Shown here: positions 45,675 through 59,763 of the stretch, piece after piece
Layout of the letters: every line of letters begins with the position of its first letter
Position numbering within the stretch: the first letter of the stretch is position 1
From: Opisthocomus hoazin
Lineage: Eukaryota; Chordata; Aves; Opisthocomiformes; Opisthocomidae
Assembly: GCF_030867145.1 (NCBI RefSeq)
Contig: NC_134441.1
Location: 6,822,992 to 6,886,991 of the forward strand
Length of the DNA: 64,000 nucleotides
Reading direction: 5' to 3'
Program-made: the position numbers and the translations under genes
The notes under the pieces: generated by a model
What the model saw: only the letters and a program-made list of their open reading frames with translations
The model's database searches: none
Told to the model about the DNA's origin: nothing

Positions 45675-48600
45675 AATAAACTCTGCTTCCTTCAGTTGCT
45701 TCTTGGATTTGTTGTCCTTTGTGGAGTTATCTACTGCCCTGTGTCTCTACTGTTGTAATGCTGGCTGAAAGATTAGAGGGGAATGGGCTGAGTTTCTTTA
45801 AAGCCTGACTGTCAGCCGCTGCACCCATGACCACGCAGCCTCACACCCTAACAGGAGCCCAGTGAGTTTCGGGGGGTGTTGGGTACACTGGGAAAGCAGC
45901 ACTGGGACCCTATTTCCTGCTGGCAAGCTGGGAGTTATGCCCTTCGTCTCCCACAGGGATGGGGGGCACAGGGAGAGGCAGCTGAGTTAATTAAGTTTCC
46001 TAAAGGTGCACAGGAGAAAGCCATTATACTCATTAGAAGCAAGAGCCTATAAGGGCTGGGAGAAGGTAGGGCTGAGGCAGAATGGATGGTGCTGTGCTCT
46101 GGTCTGGTCCTGCTTGGATGCATTGCTGCTTTTCTGAGGTATTTTACTTTCAAAGTGAAGGTTTCTAGCCCTGCTGGGGAAGGGCTGGGATTGTGTTTTC
46201 GTGGCTGGGATTGCCTTTTCATTGCTGTGGAGCTGTGGGGAAGGTGTAGTAGAAGCGTGGCGGGAGCAAAGTGTTGCTGCGTGGAACTGAAGTGGAAAAC
46301 CAAGCCTAAAACTGACTGGTGGCTTTGGATTGATTTAGCAGCAGCCCTGGGGTAGATTGCTGTGGCTTGGATAGGAGTGAGTGTGTTGAGAGGATTTTCA
46401 GCAGATTTAGGCTGTGAATGTAAAAATGCTTGTTGTGCTTGGTCTGTACCTGTGGAAAGAGCAGAGTCCCAATGACTTGGAGCCTCTATCTTTTGCTTCT
46501 TTCAGGAGGTAGTTTTAATGCTGTAACTATAAAGTGATTGGATTTTAGGTAGGAAGAGAGTAGGGCTTTGTCCTGGAAGAGCGTATCTTAAGAGAAAGAG
46601 CATAAGAAACCAGCTTTGAATACCAGCTTGACTATCAGGGCAGTGCAGGGCAACAAAATGGTGCTGTGTTGGCCTGATTATAGACATGTACACGGGTTGG
46701 TAGTGGGCTCGGAGAGTGTGTCTGTGCCAGGAAGTGGCTGGAGCACCCTGCACCCCTCCCTGCTCCCATAGCCTTGCTGCTGGTGTGTCTGGAGGCTGAG
46801 GGGATGGTCTGTGGGCTAGGGCTGGGGAACGGTCAGCCCCTCATGGGCACCTCCTCTGGGGTGTTCCAAGTGCTGCTGATTAATGGCTAATGAGGCTTTG
46901 GCTGTCCAGCCCCCTGGGCATGGCATCCTTCTGTGGAAGGCAGCGCAAGGTCTCGGCGCAGGGACTGCGTGAGGCCCTTCCTATGAGGGCTTTGAGGGAG
47001 TTCATGGCACGATGGTTTTAGCTATATCAAGGCTGACAGATGTGCGGGTGCCTTTAATTGCTTTAAGAGCTTAAAGCCCACGAGGCGTGGGGAGGAGGCA
47101 CAGATTTTCAACAGCAATCAGCCAAGTGCCAAACCTAAATACCTGGACTTACAAGACAGCTGTGCATTTTAGTGCTTGAACTATCCTGTGGCAAAAATTT
47201 GCAGATCCAGCTCTTAGCTTCCTCAAAAATCTGGCTGTAATGTCTTAATAATTAGTGTTACAGCATGTGTATGGTATGATTTTGTTTAATTTTTTTTCTT
47301 TCCCTTTCCCCTCCGGGGTTTGCAGGATGGGGTAGGGGCTCTGGAAGAGGAGGAAGATACTAAAACCATAATATTCTTGCAGCTCTTTTTGCAGCTCCAG
47401 ATGAAGGAGGGGAAAAAAAAGAAGCCTTTCCATCCCACCCCTGGACAAGCCTGCTCCAAAGAGACTACATTAAGCAACAACACCAAGGAAATGTGATTCT
47501 GTTGAAAGACTTGGCAATACCTGTTTTCACTCAGCGCCTGTTCCTGGGCTCGGATTCCCAAGTCACAATGGTAATGTTTATCTGTTTGTGTCTGTTTCTG
47601 CATTAACATGCTTCATTTTCTTTCTTCTGCTTCTCCTGTTCACTTTGTCCTTTCTCCAGGTCCATTAAGGACAGGTAAGGCGTGCAGAAAAGCACAGAGG
47701 CACTGCAAGGGCACTGCTCTTTGACCTGTCCCAGCGACCTGGAACGGACAGGCGAATGATACAGAAGCTTTTGGCTTCATGGCCTCTTGAACATATCACT
47801 CTTCTTTTTGTTGTTTTGTTTTTGTATGTGTAAAATCTCCAAAGCAAGCAATGCCAAATGTGGCCCCTAATGGGAGAAGTGTTTGGGAGACAAAGGTCTG
47901 CCCATGAGAAAGGTGGGCTGTGATGGAGAGGGTGGGGAAGGGAGGAAGCACAGGGCTCCTCCAGGAACACCAGCCCTATCGAGGCAGCCCTGCAGAAACC
48001 GAAGGGTTTTCTGACTCTGCAGCGCTGGGCGAGGGGGACAGTCAACAGCAGTGACTTGATGGTCTGCCTGATCGGGGCACCTTGTTCTTTCTTGTCCCAT
48101 TGTTTCTGCCATTGTTGCTACTAAATAACGCATGAAGCTCATTGAAAGCCCAAATGAGCCTCGTGAAGGCTTGCTGTGTCCCTATCCCTGGGCACCAGCC
48201 TCTGTGCGTGTAGTGTTCAAGGGACCTGGTCCTGGCAGTTGTTTTTCAGGTCACCCTCCCTGTGTTTAAAGAACAGGAGGATGACAATGACTTTCTCACC
48301 TGCTTGTGCTCGAAGGTCTTTGGGCTGGTAGGAACTGGTGCTGGGAAATTGCTTGGGACTGAGTTAGCGGTGTCTTCCTAGATAATGAGTGGTTTGTGTT
48401 GCTGAAGATACTTTTTAGAGCCCTGATCTTCAAAAGCCAGCAACATACAAATGCTCTGAAGACACAAATGGGATGTCCAGGTTTCCCTGAACTTCACATG
48501 CTTTCCAGAGTCCTGGAAGTTACCTGTTCTGCATTCCCTGCTACAAAAATGGGCAGGACAGGATTTGAACCTACGTATGGCAGATGTTTTCTGTTCCTAG

Positions 48601-51600
48601 GTCTCCTGTGTATGACACTTCACTAGCACTTCTCTTCTGCTGCTAACTTCAGTGCTGACTTGCAAACAAGATTGCACCAGTGCTGGGCTTTATCCCCGTT
48701 AGGTGGGCTCTCTAGATTGCCATGGCCAAGTTTTGGCAGATGGTAACCTTGGGTAACTCATAGGGCATGGCCTGCCATGAAAGCTGAGAATCCTTAGCTC
48801 TGAGCTGATTGCGTAGAGATGAAGGGCCTTAATGTAACGGTGGGATCAGATGCGAGGGTGCGTAATGCATCTCCTACATAGCTGTTCCCTTCTGCCTCCC
48901 GTGTCCTGGCCTTGCAGTGAGCCCTCTTGCAAATTCAGCAACTGGCGTCTCTGTCCTTGAGCTAATTGTTCAAGTCTGTGCACAAGAACAGAAGCGCTAG
49001 CAGAGACTGTCCTTGTTAGGACATGTTCTTTGGCCTGTCACAGTGAATCAGCACAAAAGGCATTCAGACAGATGCTTCCATAATGCCTTTTAAGGATGAG
49101 GAGGGATTTGCTGAGTTTGCCTGGGAGTAATGGAGACTGGTATGCTGTCTTCTTGAGCATCCTCCCCCTTTTACAAGCAAATGGCCTTACACTGTTCAGT
49201 TCCTCCCCTCTTCTCCTTTCTCCTGGACGTAGCCTTCCAATCACAGCAAAATAAATCCTGACAGACTGAACTGGAGGCCAGTTCTGTCTGCTCAGCTCTC
49301 TCCAGGGTCAGAAGTCCCAGAGCTCTTGACCCCTGGACACAAATGCTGTGCGTGTGGAGGCTCTGCTGTTTGGAGGGGGACTCTTGCCATCTAGTGGGAG
49401 GGGACGGGAAGCCTCCAGGACCTCTGCCATCCCTCGGGATAAGGAGACAAAAAGCAGTCCTCCTTCCTGGACATCCAGTGTGCGAGTCATCTCACTGCAC
49501 ATGTGGGATTAGCTCCCACTGCTTTCCCACAGCGTTGCCACTGCCTCGAATTGGTGACGCTGGATTTCTCAAACTCTCTTCCTTTCTAGAAATCTCACAC
49601 TTTTCACGTTTTTTAGGAGCAAAACTTTATTTACACCCTTCTGCACTTATCTCCTGGATGGTGGAGTTGCACAGAGGTAATCTGTCAGGAACCTGTATGC
49701 ATGGGGAAGGATGTTGGTGTGTGCTGGTCGGATACCGTGAGCCTCCTGCATTTTGTCAGGAGATTGCTTGGGGGAAGCTGCCTTTCAACAGCTGACTCCT
49801 TGAATTGGTGCTCAAGGACAGTTAGGAGCTCTGAGTAATTGCTCTTGCAGATAGAGAATGAAAAGTACTTGCAAAGTGCCTGGCACTCGAGTCTTCCTTG
49901 GCCTAGGAAAACCAGAAGCTCACATTTCAGTTGGGAGATTTCGGTACTAACAGGCATCTCCCCTTCTCCTTTCTTCAAAGGTTAAGATCAGAAATGGAAG
50001 GAAGATGGATGTGCTGGTCTATTGTTCAAGTTGCCAGGGACTGAGCAAGACCAGCTGCTGTCCTGCCCAAGAACAGACATCACCTCTGAGCCCCTGTGCC
50101 TGCTACAGAAATGTCTGCTGTGAGCATTTGCTGGGGTTTCAGGTTTTCACCCACCTTGGTGCGTGAGCCTTTCATTCGCTCGGAGACAGGTGTAGTTAAA
50201 GGATCTGCTGTCTAGACGGTGCATCGAACTGAGAGCCGGAAGACATCAGTCTACCACAGATCTCATTTGAGGCTGATCCTGCACTTCTGTTCAGACGGAT
50301 CATGTGCTAAGAGTCTGGACTTGGGCAGAGATGTTGTTTTGAAATGGTTTTTGCAGAGTGTTGAGGTTAGCGATGCCTTAGTGAGCTACTATGCATAGCA
50401 AGACAGAGAAGTTATAAGGCCTGCAGATTTGAGGGGGTGGCTCGGCAAAGCATGGAAAAATCAAGTGGGTGATGGAAAGTAAGCACGGTGTGGTCACTGT
50501 CTGTGTTGCATTGACTGTTCAACTAGAACACATGCAGAAGAGGAGATGGATCTCAAAGGATCGAAGGTATTTCTTATAGAAAATTAATCTCATTTTCCCA
50601 GCTTTTCCTGCAAAAGAGCTGTGTTATGCATGGGTCCCTCCCTGAACAGAAGCAAGGCAGGTTTGCAGTCCTTTCAACATTAACGAGCAGTAACCAAAGA
50701 GCAGGGGACAGGAGTTTGGGAAGTCAGTTCAGTCACTACTAAGGTCCTGACGTGGAAACTGTAGAAATTCCTGTAGGGATTAAACATAGTATATAAATTG
50801 ATTGATGCCTTTTGTGAGGGATGCATAGACCTATGTCTTCAGAGTCCCTGGTGATTGTTAGCCATCCTATGAGCTCAAAAGCAGGGATCTAGCTCTCTAA
50901 TTACATGTTGCAGGAACTTTTCACTAGGGCCAATTGGTGTTGAAAATTGCCACGTGTCGTTAACACTCTTATAGAGCAGTCAGGTCCTTCAGTTCTTTAG
51001 GTATCGCCTAGATCATCTCTGTGCAGGGCAATCTTTTATGGAGCTTCGTGTATCTGCTCTGTAAATTTGAAAGGTCAGGTCGACCTGCGGCTCCAGAGAG
51101 TCTACAGTGTGAAAACACAAGATTTGGGGAGGCAATGAGCCTTCCCTTTTAAAAAGAACTGAAAATTGGAGAAGAGAAATTATAGAACCTAATAGTGTGT
51201 ACCTAATTTGTGGGAGCACGGACCATGACTGTGACTACTTGGTCAAAACCAGTCTTGGCCATATGGCAAGATGTTTCCTTCAGGCAGATGCAGAAGAAAC
51301 ATGAAGGCTAGGGATGTGGACCCGAAATAGTGGCTGTGTGCATGGTGGGAGAGAGATTTGGCTGTAGCTGGTACTTGTGCAAGTATTTTGTGTGAAAATA
51401 TCCATTCTGCGTGGAGTCACAGAATGCAGAATATCGGTGCCTGCTGTTAGCTATGGTATTGCTGCCCACAAGGGTGCATCTCTGCCCCTTTGTTGGAAAA
51501 AGCTGACAAGTTACTGCTGGGGAGAGGGTAAGATATGGGGTGGTAGAGCTGTGCTTTTCTCCTGGGGAAGGGCAGCAAACTTCACAGAGCCCAAAGAGCG

Positions 51601-53600
51601 ATGAGGTGACAGTTAAACAGGTTGAGAGGTGCTAGGATGGCTGGTGGGCATGGCAAGTGGCTTCCCTGTTCTCCTGTTCGCATGATCAGATGATGCAAAT
51701 CCAGTTTGAGCACCATTTATTTCTGTAGACAATATGACTTTGAGAGTTGTTTTTTTTTTCCTCCGTGCGTTTCTTCTGGTCGTAACCAGCTGCAATACGA
51801 AGGGGGCAGCAAACTCCCTGAATCCAGCAGGTTACCTTGAAGAGCTTTGCTGAATTCCTGCTGAATGTTTCATTTTATGCAACCAGCCAGCTCCTCCATC
51901 AGCTGGAAGCCTGCATGGCATTTGCTTCTTGTATCCTTACCCGACCTGGGCATTCGGCAAACATTCCTCCGGCAGGCTGTCATGTTTCTCCATGCCCTGA
52001 TCAGCAGACGCTCACACATTCCTTCCTCTGGCCAAACTGCCTTCAGCTTCCTGCCAGTCTGAAATAGCTCTGCTCTGTGGAGCTGCTGCTGTGACACGTT
52101 GTTCTCCTGATGTCCCTGAGACGGGGCGAGGTGAGTCTGGCCAGGCTTGACCCACCAGGCAGTGCTCTGCCCATAGCTGGGATGCTAATTGCAGTTTGCA
52201 GCATTTCACTTCTTTCAGGAGCGTTCCCGGTCCAGGGGAATTAGGACGCGGTGGACCAGCACACAAAACCTGCTGCTGCTGCCCACTCCTGCTGGCTTTC
52301 CTGAGAGGAGCAGCCAAGCTCCATTTCAGTGGCATCCTGGGTTGAAGTCCTGACATCTTGATACTCTCTGTATCACACCAAGAAACAATTGTCAGCTGTA
52401 AATTTTTTTTTCTCCTTTAACAACACGATTGGCACTGGGGGACAGCCCTGCAGGAGGCTTTGCCAGCTCACAGGAATGTGGTTGTCATCGCTCTCCCGAT
52501 ATTGTCAGCTGGTAGAGTCCACTCTGGGTGGGTGTCCTCTCGGAAGCCTGCTGTGCCAGTAAGTGACGGTGCCGTTCTCATGTTGGGCCTCGACAACAAG
52601 AACTCCTCAGCTCTGGACCAGACCACTTCACGTAAAGAGTCTGTGAAATATAGAGCAAGAGAGACTTTGTGCTAAACCCCTTGCAGCCTCTTGTGAGTGA
52701 GGTTGAGCTGCTCTGCTATTGTCAGTTCATTCAGCGAAGAGCTATGGCCTTGCTGAAATTATTCAGGGCTGCGTTACACTTGCAGACTGGCTTCCTTGAG
52801 GCTTCCAGCGTGTTAGCGGTTTCTTCTCGTGTTGGTGCCCAGTTCAGCGCAATATCCCTTACCAATAAAAGGTGGCATCAGAGCGTGGGGAAGCTCTGCA
52901 CATCAGTGCCAGAGCAGCTGGGGCTGAGAACAAATGCTGCTTTTCCTGTGGTCGGGGTTGAGAAGATGGAGTTGTGCTCCGAGCAGGAAGCAGGCACGCT
53001 TGGTGTGGGTAAACTGTGTTTAGGAAGTGATGAGAAGCCTGGGAAAAGGGAGAAGTCCGATGACAGACATGTTCTTGTAGGGTTTGGCACTACATTGCTG
53101 GAAATGTATGCAGAGCTGTGCATTAAGCACTTGAACTTTTCAGAATAATTAGTAGAATTTATTTGAGAATTCATGTGAAACCAGGTGGGACTAACCTGGA
53201 AGAGTAGTGCTAGAGGCAGCAGTCCTGTGCTAGGGAAGGGCTTGCTAGAAAGTCCTTTACAAATATGAACACACTGAAATAAATGGGGGTATTCCTTCGC
53301 AAGTTCACCTTTGGGAATACCTGCTGGTGTTTCTGTGCCCATCAACTTTCTGCTGACTTGTTTGAAAAACCCATTGAACATATTTAAATACCCGAGGTCG
53401 AAGCTGGTGCGAAAATAAATTTCCATTCTTTGGAAAGTGCTGACACTTCAGAATGTGTTGCTGTCTAAAATTGGGTCAGAAGGCAAAATTTCAAGGTCTT
53501 CTCTGCAATAGAGATTTGAAAGCCACTGTTTTCTTCTTGTTTTCATGGCTATGGAAAATAGAAGTGAATAGAATTGTTATGATGCATTAAAAGCCTAAAT

Positions 53601-53614
53601 GGGGGGGGGGGGGG
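53601..53614. repeat. Poly(G) tract, 14 bp
   Basis: Uninterrupted run of 14 G on the + strand. Length may be polymorphic or a sequencing error. Confidence 0.85.
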
Positions 53615-54339
53615 AAAGGATGGTTTTAAAAATGCTGTTGAAAAGATTGCAGAAGTTTATAGTTGCTGCAGAATAATGTCTAATTGATTTAGCTGCTACT
53701 GGTTGATGGAAGAACTGTTTCAACTCCCTCAGACCAGTGGTACTATTGACAGATGCTCTGAGTTTCCTGATGCAGCAGAGGTGAGGATTTTTGACTGGTC
53801 TGTTGTTTTTTTAGGAAGAGTTGGGTTTAGTATCTGGTTAGTCCTCGGGATGTCAAGGAGCACGGAGTAATTCTTGCTGCAGATCTAGATGGTTTCTAAG
53901 TATGTGCCTTGGTCTGAGCTGCTGTGGTTTCGAGCTTTAAGAAGGTTGAGCAGCTGGAAAAGCAGTTGCTGGCTGCTGAAGGGTTAAGGTGGGCGATACC
54001 TGAGCAGCCGGGGTGCTGCAAACTCTCCATGCTGTAGAGAGGGGTGTAAGCTGGAAGATGCCGCGCTGTAAGACCCTGCGCTCCTCTGTGCGTGTAGAGT
54101 GCTGGGTGCTGTGAGGCTCGGAATCGAATTGGGGTGCTGAAAAACTGCCGTGACCGCGCTGCATTATCTAGCACCGGTACCAATATGGTTCTCGGTATTT
54201 GTTCTCTAGGAACGTCGAGAGAAAGCATTTGCATTCCTAATCCACCTTCTTCCTTACAGCTCTGGCTAGGTTTCCCCCCATTTCTTTTCTGTTCGCAGCA
54301 CTTCTGCTCGGGTTACAAGACAAGCCCATGATCTCACCC

Positions 54340-54557
54340 GCTAGGAGCCGAGGCCGAAGGGGCTGGCTCTGGGGAGGGGTTTGCTTGCCTAAATTTGCCA
54401 GGAAGCAGCAGCCTCTTGCAGCAGATTTCTCTGCCTGCAGGATATTTTCCAGCGCAGAGGGGACCACTCGGACGGCGCGCTCAGCCCAGAAGAAAGAACT
54501 TCATGAAGCGCGACGAGACGGAGGTGACCCCCGGCACAGCCCACCACTAACTCCCAG
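54340..54557 (+). promoter_or_regulatory. Candidate CpG-rich first exon or promoter
   Basis: A local island of CpG dinucleotides (GACGGCGCGCTCAG near 54473, GAAGCGCGACGAGACGG near 54505) in otherwise CpG-poor DNA, ending in a good splice donor CCCAG|GTAAAC (GT at 54558). It could be the 5' UTR exon of a gene that continues beyond the window. In mammals LOXL2 follows ENTPD4 on the same strand, but no LOXL2 coding exon is visible here, so the link is only a guess. Confidence 0.25.
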
Positions 54558-54561
54558 GTAA

Positions 54562-57500
54562 ACCAGTCCCGCCGAGGCTGCATGCCAAGCGGTGGCATTG
54601 CTGCCAGCCATCAAGGAGCTGAGGGATTAATTTAAACACTTCTAACCTTCTCTTGCTTCGGGGCTGAAAGTTTGATTTCACTTCTTCCTTTTTCTCTTTG
54701 AACGTATTTTCTTCCTCTCCCATCAGTTTGTTGATACAGTAGATGTTTAGTCATAACAGGCTGGGAAGAAGATAGATGTTTCTTCTAATGCTTGTCCCCT
54801 GAGACTTCATTTGGCAGGGGAGGGACAACACAGATATTCAGTGACACTTTGCAAAGATATTGCAACAAAGTTTACAGATTTTCTCTCCTTGCTTGCTGGC
54901 GGGCACGCACAGATGAAATAAAGACATGCTGCAAACTGTCTACAAGTTCAGGCAACGCATATTCTGTGATATTATTAAAATATGTTTGATTTAGACTAGA
55001 AAGCTACAGTACATGCCATCAACATTGTGTAAATGTTACCAGATAAACTTCAGAAGCTGTTTAAATTTTCCTCTCTCAGTAACTGTGCTCTTTAAGAGGA
55101 AAAGGCTTCAGTGCAGATGTTTCCCATCAGCAGAAGGTGCAAACAGTTCTGTCCCCAGTTAAGAAACTTTTCTGCTGTCATTGCTTGGGATTCGCAGCCC
55201 CTTGGAAAGCAGCCCTCAGCTTACCAGCAGCTTTCTCCAGGCTGTTGTATCACGCAGCGATCGCAGAAGTTTTCGGGATGACTCCAGGGTATGGTGTGGT
55301 ATCCACCTGAAAGGTTGCGGCACAGAAACATGGGATGTTTCTGTCTGGAATTAGCACAGCCCAGGCTGAGCTCCGATTCTTCAGCATGCACACAAACAGC
55401 TCTGCCTTCTTTTAAATTATTTTTGTTGTTTATTTTAAACAGCTGTTCCTGTGTATGGGTAAGAAAAGATGTAAAGACCAAAATAGTTTAGAAGACTATA
55501 GAGAAAGATCCTAGTTTGGCTACTGGGAGCTTAGTAGGAAAACTAGCATCTCTATTATCAACTTGTAAAGAAGACATTGCAGTGCTTTTAGATTTGTTCT
55601 GAATAAGGGCTGAAAACCATTGCTTTAGGGTTCCTACCTGCCAGTTTCATTTCATCTGTATTGAACCACCCACAGTGGTGGAATTTCCTTGGTTGGAAGC
55701 TAGAGAGCAGTTAGCAAACATAAAATGAAATATTGGCGTGAACTACTGTAATAGCAAAGCTTATAGGGAGCAACCACATCTTCAATGTAGTGTGCTGGGT
55801 GCCTGTTCCTGCAGGAATGAGTTCAAGTGGTCTTAGTTCAAAGTGCAGGATGAGGTTGGAAAGCACCCTCAAAAATGTGTTACTAATATGAAGATGAACA
55901 CCTCAGTCGGGTGGTGATGAGCTCAAGATAAGCTGAATGTTGTCTGCTCTCCAGTCAAATCCGGTGCGGTGCTTTGTGAGTGCCGAGATGAGGTCTTTAC
56001 AAAAACCTTCAGGAAAGCTTTAGCAGCTTGGAAAAGCATCGAGACTCTCTTGGGTCTTGGTGGATGTAGTAGAGGACCATGCCTTTGTCTTCAGCAGGGT
56101 GATTTGCTAGAGAAGCCATGCGTTCCGCTGAAAGCGCTATCCTTTGGCAAGTTATGCGGAGACCCCAAAATGCATTCCTAGTAACGTTCTCTGGGCTTTT
56201 CCCAATAGTTTGACTCTCAAGTTCATTGTCTTCACCTTACTTTACCGCTAACTTCCCTTCTGTTTTTTCTGTTTCTTGCTTTTGTTTGTTTTAATCTTTT
56301 ATTCTTTTTCCTCCTGAACTGTTTCATACTGTTCTTGGTGCTGTTTAAAATCAGAGTGAGGGCTTTTCTTGGAGACCACAGCTCCAGTGGATGGAATGAT
56401 TCAGCAGACCAACCAGTGAGTGGGCTTGCAAAGTGCTTTCTGTGAAATGCTCTGGGAGCGTGCACGCAGATAGATATTCACTGTGAATGTCTGCAAATAT
56501 ACACACTGATGAGGAAGGGTCCTGCTCCTAGTCTGTTGTAATGCTGAGGGAAGCTTGTTATTTCAAGGAATATTTCATAGAAAAAACAACGTGCTGTTCT
56601 GAAGTCAACCTGTCCTGCATCTGCACTGCTGATGGGTTACACTGCGTTAATTAAGACAGCATTACCCAGCGGTATGAGGGGTACCTCCTTCTCTGAGGAT
56701 ACCTACTATTTGCTAATGCTCTCCACACTTAGGTCATGCACATATGTGTTTGGGTTCTGCGAGTGTGTGCGTCAGCTGTGGGTTTGAATGCGGTACCCTT
56801 TTGTAGGGTCTGTCTTCATGAACTACTGTTATACGTCATGAACTAACTGTGTAGGTTTCATGAGGAGTATCCTATAGCTCTAGCTGCCACTGCTGCTTTT
56901 GCTAAGTACAAACAGATTTCTTCATCATTGTGATCCATTCTACTAGTTGCAAATTAAAGAATTTATACTACTAGGCTCAAAAAAAATCACTTTTTCTGTT
57001 TAATCATCTTGGAAATAGATTTGGGAAGAAGCTCTCTTTCCTATTAAGAGTACGGCAGAAGGTCTGTGGAGCTGGCTAGGAGCCTGAGAGTTGTCATGAT
57101 TCACATCTCTATGCGTCTTCATTCTCTGACACCAGGCAAAGGGAAGAGAGAAGGAAAATCAAGAACTTCCCAAAATGAAGCCTGTTTGAATAGCAGCTGT
57201 GACATGGAGAGAAGATGCTGCGTGTGTCCACGTGATCCTCAGCAAAGGTTTTTTTTTTGCCTTCTAGGGTAAATAAATGCATCAAGGGGCTAAAACTGAA
57301 AGCAAATGTGAATTGCTTCAGCTGAAGAAGCAGGCCTGAGAAGAGAGTGCAGCCTGGAACTGGAAGCTGTAAGAAGTGTTCGGCTGAGCCCTCTCACAAA
57401 CGTGACAACCAAGGACCTGGGTGTTTGGCCCTGCAAAAGTTGCTGTGTCCGTGCAACTTTGGAGTGCAGCACACTTCTAAACATGAGGGTCTCCTACATC

Positions 57501-59763
57501 TAATCAAATAATGATGCAAAGGGCTTTGGTCAGGGAACTTCCACAAACACTGATTTTTCTGTTAGACTCATAGCTGTCTTTAAAGAAAACATGAGTACAA
57601 GTGCCTTTTCTTTCCTGCCCTCCCAACTAGTGTGTTTGTCTGTCAGAGCTTCTCTTCTTGTGTCTAGCTCCAGTGGCAAGTGATGGCAAGCAACACACAT
57701 TCCTGGGCTATCTGCATCTTTTTTTGCTGTCTGTTCTAGTTTCTCCTTGTCAGCTGGCAAGCACTCCAAACTGTTTTCTGTTCCAGGTAGCACACACTTG
57801 AGTTAAGCTTTTTAGGAGGGGAAAAAACAAGTGGGCATGTATGTAGGTATGTTTGAATAGGAAGCAGAGGCCAGAAGATTCCTTATTAATCATTAAATAA
57901 TATTGTTTCTCTCCTGAGTGAGAGCTTGTGGGTCTAAAGTCGTGGCATGTCTATAGCTTTGGATGGTGGGAGCTTTACCTCTGGTGTGAGAGGGCCTACT
58001 GGGACTTTACCCTCTCTTCCCCTGCAGCATCCCAACAGACTGCAAGCAGGAAATTGCATTTGGTAGCTTCCCTGACGTAGACAACTGCTGAATTTGCTAC
58101 TGGTTGCCCTTGGCCAGGTTGCAATAATGTGCGATTCTGTGATTCTTAAGGTAGCTCTTAGCTCCCTGGTAGCAGGTTTCAGTTTCTGAGCAGTGACAGC
58201 TCTCTCAAATGATTTATGAAAGCCCTACGCTAATCGGAGAGCCTCAGGGAGCCCGAGTGAAAGGGCTGAGCAAATGGCAACGGCTCAGTGGTATTGGCTA
58301 ACGGGCATCGGTTCTTTTCTCTGCAACTGCGAAGAGAATTCCAGAGGAAATGTCTTCCTCGGAGTGATCACTAGCAGATGACGTTGCCATCCTTCTGGCT
58401 TGTGGAGTCTCTGGATTTATAACATAACAAAAGGTTGTCTTGAAATTATTTCTGCTGCCCTGCTTGTTCTGGGCTCTGCTTTGAATTCCATACAGCATTG
58501 TACTGAAAAAAAAACGCTTTAGTTTTTGGTTCGGATGTCTCCAGCAGCATTTCAGCTTTCTTCAGTCATTCAGCTTCCCCCTTCTGTACGCTCTTTGGAT
58601 TGCCTTAGCCGCCTCTCCCGAGAGCGGCTGTGTGCTGGCCACAGCAGGGGCTGGCCTGGCCCGCTGGGTGTAGCAGGATGGTATCTCATCCCCGAGGAAG
58701 CTGTCCCGGTGACAGAGCACTCTACGCAAGTTTTGTTGTCGAGTCCATGCCATTCTTCTGTGCTCCAAGGCAGGTTCAGTGACGCTGCAGTCAGTCTGAA
58801 GGATGCCTGGGGGTTTCTAGGAAGAGGGTTAGGAGTGGTGGTGGCTTTTCTGATCACCACTGTCAGTCTATCTGCTTAACTGTGTCCGCTCCTTAACCAC
58901 TCGGTAAGTGCTGGTCTTGCATTGCTCCTCTAGCTGATGGGTCTTTTCTGTAGGTTTGGGTTTATTGCCATTGCTTGGTATATCTGGCACTGCCAGTGAC
59001 TTCTGTGTCTTAGTGTGACACTTCACTTTGTCAGAGTGTGGATGAGAGGGCTCTCATTCGCAGCTTTCAACGGGAATTTAATCTACAAAAGCGTTAGCCC
59101 TAGTGCCTGCGGCAGGGCTGAGTCTCTTGGAACAGAGGGAGAATGTATCTGAGCTCTCGCCCAAGCGAGCGGTAGCGTTTGTATTCCCTTTAATAGTGCT
59201 GGAGAGGGGCCCAATGCCAGCTGCCCTTGCGTTGGCTGGAGAGCTGCTTCTGTGGTAGTGGGAAGCCCTGTCCCTGCCCCATGGCTGTGCCTGCTGCGGG
59301 GCGTGTGAGCACGCCCGAGGAATGCACTGTGGGCAACGGGGCGCGGAATTGGCAACACAGGGCGTGCGATTCATGCAGGACTGTTTCAAGTGGCTGGATA
59401 CCAATTGTTTGGTGCTCCTGGCCAAGACCCAGGCGTGCCAGCGGTGGTCAGAGCACTAATTGTCGCTTCCTCCTGATGGATGCCAAGCCAAACAGAGCAT
59501 TGCTGGATCTCCGGTCACAAAGGACTCCAGTCAACCACTCAAGACTTTCCTTTTGCTGTCTGGATAAGGATGGGAGCAGGAAAGCTGGTGCTTCTGGTTT
59601 TCTCTGAGCTGATCTACTGTCTGGATGACTTGGTGAAATTATAAAAGGGGTCCTTGCTGGCAGGAGCAAGCTTTTGATTTGGGAGATGAATAGCTGATTA
59701 GTTTCACCTGACGAATTCTCTGAAGAAGTAAAAGCTCAGTATTACTTTGAAATGAAACTATAC
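54562..59763. other. Unique DNA, no gene recognised
   Basis: About 5.2 kb with only short scattered frames. No exon, RNA gene or clear transposon was identified. If the candidate exon at 54340-54557 is real, this would be its first intron. Confidence 0.5.

Larger units (their letters stand above)
45242..54300. other. Intergenic or intronic DNA, no gene recognised
   Basis: About 9 kb of ordinary-looking unique sequence. Frames are short (150 codons at most) on both strands, and none has a recognisable domain or paired splice sites. Contents worth noting are a TTC-rich simple repeat near 45649-45674, a cluster of homeodomain-type TAAT cores near 46878-46896, and a run of 14 G at 53601-53614. 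Confidence 0.6.

Noticed and set aside
48541-48575. Possible tRNA B-box or SINE piece (GGATTTGAACCTACG)
   Set aside because: Too short; no A box, cloverleaf or SINE body around it.
58120-58150. CR1 3' tail at 58.13 kb (CGATTCTGTGATTCTTA)
   Set aside because: Only the octamer-like motif is present; the upstream sequence shows no CR1 blocks, so a chance match is likely.
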